Source: UBA1941 sp046329555 (GTDB taxonomy: Bacteria > Bacteroidota > Bacteroidia > Chitinophagales > LD1). From it: 64,000 bases of DNA. Positions 59,617 to 64,000 of the stretch are shown here, one piece after another (position 1 is the stretch's first letter; the number at the start of each line of letters is the position of its first letter). The notes under the pieces are model-generated. The model saw nothing but the letters and a program-made list of their open reading frames with translations, ran no database searches and had not been told where the DNA came from. The stretch spans positions 216,825 to 280,824 of the forward strand of contig JAXLUK010000005.1 in assembly GCA_046329555.1 (NCBI GenBank). Direction: 5' to 3'. The position numbers were made by a program, and so were the translations under genes.

Positions 59617-61440
59617 TTATTTAATTTTGCGCTGTTGCTGCTTCTCAAACACCAGTGCGCCCATCACTAATACGTCCATTTCGGTTTGCATGAAACAGGC
59701 GTATGCTTGTTCAGGTGTACAAACCGGAGGTTGGCCGCGTACATTAAAACTGGTGTTGAGCAACACCGGGCAACCCGTAAGTTCGTAAAACGATTCCAGC
59801 AATTTTCGAAAGGCGGTTTGCGGTTGCGGCGCTACAGTTTGTACGCGCGCCGAGAAATCAATATGTGTGGTGGCGGGCAGATCCGAACGCTGTAGTTGTA
59901 AGCGCTCGCGCATGGGCCATTGCGCTTCATCTTCGGGCATGGCCTTGCGTATGGCTTCATGCACAGGCACCACGAACAACATATAGGGCGATGGTTGGTT
60001 GAGGTCAAAATATTGCGCGGCATGTTCTTCCAAAACCGCAGGTGCAAACGGCCTGAATCCCTCGCGGAATTTGATGCTGAGATTCACTTTCTGTTGCATG
60101 CCAGGCTGCCGTGCATCAGCTAAAATACTGCGACTGCCTAACGCGCGCGGACCATACTCCATCCTATCCTGAAACCAGCCCACTACCGCACCTTCGGTTA
60201 TCCGGCGCGCGGTGTAGGCGTATAATTCCGTTGCATTTTCATACCGCGTGAAAACTGCGCCGCAGTTTGCAGCCGCATCAATGATTTCTTCAATAGAAAA
60301 CGAAGGCCCTAGCAACGCGCCTTGCATGAAATCCGGTTCAGCTGTGGTTGTTTTGGCTTGATTGAAATAGATATGATAGGCCGCCTGTGCAGCGCCTAAA
60401 GCGCCACCCGCATCACCCGAGGCGGGCTGCACAAATAGTTCTTTGAAGATTTGTTGTTGTACTAATTTTCCATTGGCCACCCCATTCAGGGCTACTCCAC
60501 CAGCCATACATAAATTATTGCTGCCGGTCAGGCGCTTTGCTTCGTTGGCCATAGCCGTAACTACTTCTTCAGTAATTTGCTGAATAGCCGCTGCCAGATG
60601 AACATGATGCGGCTCAAGGGCCGCTTCGGGTGCTCTTTTCTCAAAACCTAAGCAGGCCGCCCATCGCGCATCATGGGCCATGCGCGCGCCAGTAGCGTAA
60701 TCAAAGTAATGCTGATTTAACCACAGCGAGCCATCAGGCTTCACATCCATCATCTGCGTGCGGATGCGCCGGGTAAGATCCAACACCTCTGGTGCTTGCC
60801 GGTTGGCGTATGGCGCCAGCCCCATGACTTTATACTCGCCTTCATTCACGTCAAAACCTAAATAGTACGTTACGGCAGAATACAACAGGCCCAGCGAATG
60901 CGGGAAGCGCAATTCGCGCAGTACGGTGATGTGGTTGTCTTTGCCGTGGGCGATGCTGGCCGTGGCCCATTCGCCCACACCATCAATGGTGAGGATGGCG
61001 GCATCTGTAAATGCGGAACTGAAATAGGCGCTGGCGGCATGCGAAAGATGGTGTTCCGGAAACAGCAGCTTGATGTTTTTGTGATAGCCTTCCAGTTGCG
61101 ATAACTCCTGATGCAGCAAGCGGCGCAGGAATAATTTTTCTTTCAGCCATACCGGCATGGCTTTCAAAAACGACAGCCAACCTTTTGGCGCAAAGGCGTA
61201 GTAGGTTTCCAGCAGTCGTTCAAATTTCAACAAGGGTTTATCGTAAAAAGCAACCGCATCAATTTGGTGCAGATTGATTTGCGCTTCTTTCAAACAATAC
61301 TGTATCGCGTTAACCGGAAATGCCGGATCGTGCTTGATGCGGGTAAAGCGTTCTTCCTGGGCAGCGGCGATGATGTGGCCGTTGTGAATGAGCGCGGCGG
61401 CCGCATCATGATAAAAAGCCGAGATGCCCAGAATCTTCAT
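59617..61440 (-). CDS. NodU/CmcH family carbamoyltransferase
   Basis: A 607-residue carbamoyltransferase with the two-domain layout of the family. The N-terminal ASKHA/YrdC-like part starts MKILGISAFYHDAAAALIHN and contains HHLSHAASAYFSSAF (metal-binding His) and ILTIDGVGEWATASI; the C-terminal part has MEYGPRALGSRSILADARQP and SFNVRGQPPVCTPEQAYACF. It transfers carbamoyl from carbamoyl phosphate to an acceptor, usually a sugar or natural product; the acceptor is unknown. DUF5989 and SxtJ genes that usually accompany it are 1 kb downstream, past an opposite-strand gene. The TATATTG box before its start gives a leaderless register. Confidence 0.93.
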   Translation of the reverse strand: MKILGISAFYHDAAAALIHNGHIIAAAQEERFTRIKHDPAFPVNAIQYCLKEAQINLHQIDAVAFYDKPLLKFERLLETYYAFAPKGWLSFLKAMPVWLKEKLFLRRLLHQELSQLEGYHKNIKLLFPEHHLSHAASAYFSSAFTDAAILTIDGVGEWATASIAHGKDNHITVLRELRFPHSLGLLYSAVTYYLGFDVNEGEYKVMGLAPYANRQAPEVLDLTRRIRTQMMDVKPDGSLWLNQHYFDYATGARMAHDARWAACLGFEKRAPEAALEPHHVHLAAAIQQITEEVVTAMANEAKRLTGSNNLCMAGGVALNGVANGKLVQQQIFKELFVQPASGDAGGALGAAQAAYHIYFNQAKTTTAEPDFMQGALLGPSFSIEEIIDAAANCGAVFTRYENATELYAYTARRITEGAVVGWFQDRMEYGPRALGSRSILADARQPGMQQKVNLSIKFREGFRPFAPAVLEEHAAQYFDLNQPSPYMLFVVPVHEAIRKAMPEDEAQWPMRERLQLQRSDLPATTHIDFSARVQTVAPQPQTAFRKLLESFYELTGCPVLLNTSFNVRGQPPVCTPEQAYACFMQTEMDVLVMGALVFEKQQQRKIK

Positions 61441-61452
61441 TCGGGCAATATA
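61441..61452 (-). promoter_or_regulatory. Candidate leaderless promoter box of the carbamoyltransferase gene
   Basis: TATATTG then CCCGA; the T is 12 bases before ATG 61440. One T is missing against TAnnTTTG. The 24-bp gap to the upstream T9SS gene leaves little room for other signals. Confidence 0.45.
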
Positions 61453-61464
61453 GCGGAAAATGGA

Positions 61465-62265
61465 TTAGCGGGTAGCCACCACTTCGATGGAGTGCACTTC
61501 GCTGCCGGCGGTGAGTTTAATGATGGCGAAGCCGCTGGAAGCGTTTAAGCGCGCCACTTCCAGTGGAAGCTGGTACGAGCCTGCTGTCTTGTTTTGATTT
61601 TTTTCGAGCGTAGTAAGCAGTCGTCCGTTAATATCAAACACTTCCAGCGTTACCTTGGTATCGTTGGTGAGTTGGTAGGAAATGGTGGTTTTATCGACAA
61701 ACGGATTGGGAAAGGCGGAGAGTTGCAGGTTAGCCACGCCCAGGTCTTCTTTAGCAGTGCCGGCGCTGAGGTGCAGATCGCTGTTATCAAGTTTGGTGAG
61801 GTCGGTATAGCCGCCGGTGCAAGGATAATGCGAATCGGCCTGGAAGCTTTCGGTAGCGCCAACCAGTTTAAGCGCGCCATCAGATTTGCGGATATTCAGT
61901 CCGCCCGATTTAAAGCACCACACCATGGTTGGGTCTTTGGCCTGATTCACTACTTCATATTCTTCAAAATACAGCACATCGCCCACAATGGTACCGCGGA
62001 GTTTGATATCGGCATAATCGCCATTGGATTTGATAATGGTAGAGGTGCCCGTGATGGTACGGCCTTCCTGATGCAGGTCGAATTCATATTCGAAGGTTTG
62101 CAGGATAGATTGATGATCGTAGGCGTATTGATGGCGCTTTCCAGAGTATTTTCCGGAGAGGTCGATGCGTTTGAGTTCATCGGCAGAAAGTTTTGAAACG
62201 GTTGGATTAACCACGGCGCCGGCCATTAAGGGCAGTGCCAGTAAAGCGAGGAAGAACTGTTTCAT
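61465..62265 (-). CDS. T9SS type-A sorting-domain protein
   Basis: About 266 residues with a signal (MKQFFLALLALPLMAGAVV). The body (LSADELKRIDLSGKYSGKRH, YAYDHQSILQTFEYEFDLHQ, GRTITGTSTIIKSNGDYADI) is beta-rich and not a known enzyme. The last 80 residues are a type-A sorting domain (LQLSAFPNPFVDKTTISYQL, EVFDINGRLLTTLEKN, FAIIKLTAGSEVHSIEVVAT). It should be exported by the T9SS and surface-anchored. ATG 62271 is an alternative. A charged SPTVSKLS-like N-terminus after the signal may be a pro-segment (inference). Confidence 0.8.
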   Translation of the reverse strand: MKQFFLALLALPLMAGAVVNPTVSKLSADELKRIDLSGKYSGKRHQYAYDHQSILQTFEYEFDLHQEGRTITGTSTIIKSNGDYADIKLRGTIVGDVLYFEEYEVVNQAKDPTMVWCFKSGGLNIRKSDGALKLVGATESFQADSHYPCTGGYTDLTKLDNSDLHLSAGTAKEDLGVANLQLSAFPNPFVDKTTISYQLTNDTKVTLEVFDINGRLLTTLEKNQNKTAGSYQLPLEVARLNASSGFAIIKLTAGSEVHSIEVVATR

Positions 62266-62492
62266 AGTCATGTATTTTTCACAAGGATGAAGATAAGGCA
62301 GAATTTCCATAATGTAAAAACAATTGTTTTCGATTGCACGGATGATTACATGCCCGTTTGGCGTAGACCTTCTGGGATATTGCCTTTCAGAAATTGTTAA
62401 ATATATTTAGGCGCACAACAGAATTTTTCCAGCGAAATCGGTAAAGTATTCTTGTTTCATCTACAATTGAAGTATAACATGTTTATTGGGTT

Positions 62493-62729
62493 TTGAATAA
62501 TTTGAACAACCAGCCGAATTCCAATCAATTGTGGGTGACGTTTCTATGCGTTACAACGGGAATATTCTTTGCTTGTTATGTTCTCTATCGGTCAATAGTT
62601 GTGCCTGCAACCTATGATGAGATTTCGACTTTAGATATTTTTTCTTCGAAAAGTTATTTTCTGATTTGGCTCTATAAACCTTGTGATGCCAACAATCATT
62701 TTTTGAATACAGTTCTGGTCAAATTGTTT
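62493..62729 (+). pseudogene. Membrane glycosyltransferase-like gene truncated by an insertion sequence
   Basis: Seventy-nine codons from a TTG start. The product begins NLNNQPNSNQLWVTFLCVTT, has one membrane span (LWVTFLCVTTGIFFACYVLY) and then PATYDEISTLDIFS and NNHFLNTVLVKLF, which matches the N-terminus of ArnT-like GT-C glycosyltransferases (first luminal loop with the acidic DE and the NHFL motif). The reading frame runs into the insertion sequence exactly at 62730 and ends 11 codons later. The 3' part must lie beyond the window. Start codon uncertain. Confidence 0.75.
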
Positions 62730-64000
62730 GGTTCTTCACCATATTTTGTGGGTTTGGAGGTTTAGTTTACCCAGATGGAAATATATCATGATAATGAAGT
62801 TTTCCATATTTCTATACCCTTTTGCCATTCGTTTAATTTCCTGGATTTTGAGGTTTACGCGTTCCACATAACCAGACGTTAACCTACTTTCAAAATACTG
62901 AACGATACCGCTCCAATGTGCTTTTAGTGATTGGGCTACTTTTTGGATAGGCGCTATATTACTTCGTTGCGCTTTGTATAACCATTCTTTCATCAACCAT
63001 GTAGCGGTGTTGGGATCGGCGCTATTGCATATTTCTTTAAACCACTCTTTAAACCTATACGTTTTACCCAATTGCGGATAGGTACTACTCAAAAACTGAA
63101 GTTGTTCCATTTGTTCTATACCTAAGTCGCTACCCCGTCGCAGCCAGAGATACTTCGTGTTTTTCAACTGCTTACTATGCGCCGCCTCTTTCCTGCGCAC
63201 TTCATCTAAAGCCTTGCTCACTAGCTGTTCTAAATGGAACCGATCAAACACGATTTCCGCCGCTGCCAGATGGGTGGATACCGCTGCTTTGTAGCTGGGC
63301 GATAAATCCATTACCACCTTCTCTACTTTTTGAGGTTCAACCTGCCGTACCGCGCACTGTTGTAAAGCGGCTAAAAACGCTTTCTCGTTGCGACCAACGC
63401 CAATGCCAACCACTTTCTTTTGCTCCATATCGGTGAGCACCGTTAAATAGTTATGTCCCTTTCTAGATGAGGTTTCATCTACACCCATCACACGAACCTG
63501 TTCTAAGGGTTGACTATACCGGGCTTCTTCAACATAACGTCTTATTATTCGCCCAATGATTCTACCATCAATTCCTAACAACCTTCCTGCGGCCGACAGG
63601 CTCAATCCCGACTTACACAACTCTATTGCAAAGGCCTCAAACAAAAGCGTAAAACTGCTCCCTTCGCTGGCCCATGGTACCGTTACCATTTGCGTACTAC
63701 CATCGTCTTGCCTAATCCGTGGTACAGTAGCATGTAAATAACACTCGTGCTGGAAAAAGTTTAAATGACGCCACGTCCGTTCAACATGATCATAGGCCTT
63801 ATTGACCTTTCCATCTTTGCCTAAAAGGTCAATGCCCCTTTCATAATCAACAAATAGATGCAAGACCCTGTGGCTGCCTTCTTCCTTAAATTCAACTTGC
63901 TTGATAAACCATGGCGACTGAAGGCCGATAGCTGCTCCGAATAATTGTTCTGGTTTCATGAACCCGAAGATAAACTACCCACTTATAATGGCGAAGAACC
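62730..64000 (-). mobile_element. Complete ISL3-family insertion sequence, 1271 bp
   Basis: Left end from 62730: GGTTCTTCACCATATTTTG. Right end, read on the minus strand from 64000: GGTTCTTCGCCATTATAAG. The 24-base imperfect inverted repeats match at 19 positions and begin GGTTCTT, as in the ISL3 family. One transposase gene fills the element. It interrupts a glycosyltransferase-like gene. ISL3 elements duplicate 8 bp of target; the left flank is AATTGTTT (62722-62729), and the matching copy should be just past the window end. Confidence 0.9.
62736..63959 (-). CDS. ISL3 family transposase
   Basis: A 407-residue DDE transposase. N-terminal zinc-finger/helix segments (about 1-110; here without an obvious cysteine cluster) are followed by HTH-like FEAFAIELCKSGLSLSAAGR. 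The catalytic acidic residues are in VMGVDETSSRKGHNYLTVLT, VVMDLSPSYKAAVSTHL and GYVERVNLKIQEIKRM. The C-terminal part (MAKGYRNMENFIIMIYFHLG) is typical of ISL3 proteins. The stop codon TGA at 62738-62736 lies inside the left inverted repeat. No frameshift or stop is seen, so it may be active. Confidence 0.93.
   Translation of the reverse strand: MKPEQLFGAAIGLQSPWFIKQVEFKEEGSHRVLHLFVDYERGIDLLGKDGKVNKAYDHVERTWRHLNFFQHECYLHATVPRIRQDDGSTQMVTVPWASEGSSFTLLFEAFAIELCKSGLSLSAAGRLLGIDGRIIGRIIRRYVEEARYSQPLEQVRVMGVDETSSRKGHNYLTVLTDMEQKKVVGIGVGRNEKAFLAALQQCAVRQVEPQKVEKVVMDLSPSYKAAVSTHLAAAEIVFDRFHLEQLVSKALDEVRRKEAAHSKQLKNTKYLWLRRGSDLGIEQMEQLQFLSSTYPQLGKTYRFKEWFKEICNSADPNTATWLMKEWLYKAQRSNIAPIQKVAQSLKAHWSGIVQYFESRLTSGYVERVNLKIQEIKRMAKGYRNMENFIIMIYFHLGKLNLQTHKIW

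Overview
The window looks like a chromosomal segment of a Bacteroidota bacterium, probably near Chitinophagales or Sphingobacteriia; I cannot name a species. Support: four proteins with type IX secretion (T9SS) C-terminal domains, SprB-type repeats, promoter boxes of the Bacteroidota -7 type (TAnnTTTG), the birA / rsfS-ftsH arrangement, and a phenylacetyl-CoA epoxidase operon. About 60 protein genes are called. I saw no rRNA, tRNA or CRISPR, though tRNAs were checked only by eye in the intergenic gaps.

Layout. 1-9.8 kb: the 3' part of a giant SprB-repeat surface protein, an LpxD-like acyltransferase, HflX, TerC, a DUF6056 membrane protein, an EamA transporter and an EEP-family hydrolase. 9.8-17.6 kb: a sigma factor / anti-sigma / Spy-like operon, an orphan transketolase C-half and twin secreted VWA proteins, bounded by two related GC-rich structured elements (9874-10357 and 15849-16165) and a 1.2 kb array of 214-bp hairpin-rich tandem repeats. 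17.6-24.8 kb: CBS protein, alpha/beta hydrolase, ABC-F ATPase, then a TetR-family regulator with its likely operator and paaABCD. 24.9-30.8 kb: two rhomboid proteases, smpB, a HlyD/TolC export pair and a DinB-like protein. 30.8-35.8 kb: a type-B T9SS protein, a 1021-residue collagen-like protein and a small secreted partner. 35.9-46.6 kb: birA, rsfS, ftsH, an adhesin / TPR-histidine kinase / T9SS operon, lemA-TPM-TPM and dnaA. 46.8-57.3 kb: a JmjC-like protein, yidD, a biotin carrier protein, GH27, pyrophosphatase, a thioredoxin-like protein and twin S41 proteases. 57.5-64 kb: a carbamoyltransferase / DUF5989 / SxtJ set interrupted by an opposite-strand gene, another T9SS protein, and a complete ISL3-family element (62730-64000) that truncates a glycosyltransferase-like gene and whose right end is the last base of the window.

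How the genes work together. Much of the window is cell-envelope biology: secreted surface proteins, lipoproteins, export parts, membrane proteases and lipid A acylation. Several housekeeping genes (dnaA, ftsH, rsfS, smpB, hflX, ppa) are interspersed. BirA could biotinylate the carrier protein encoded 12 kb away.

Most striking signal: at least nine genes have a TA-starting promoter-like box whose first T lies exactly 12 nt upstream of the start codon. That places the predicted transcription start on the first base of the start codon and suggests widespread leaderless mRNAs. Several start codons were reassigned using these boxes, signal peptides and neighbouring stop codons.
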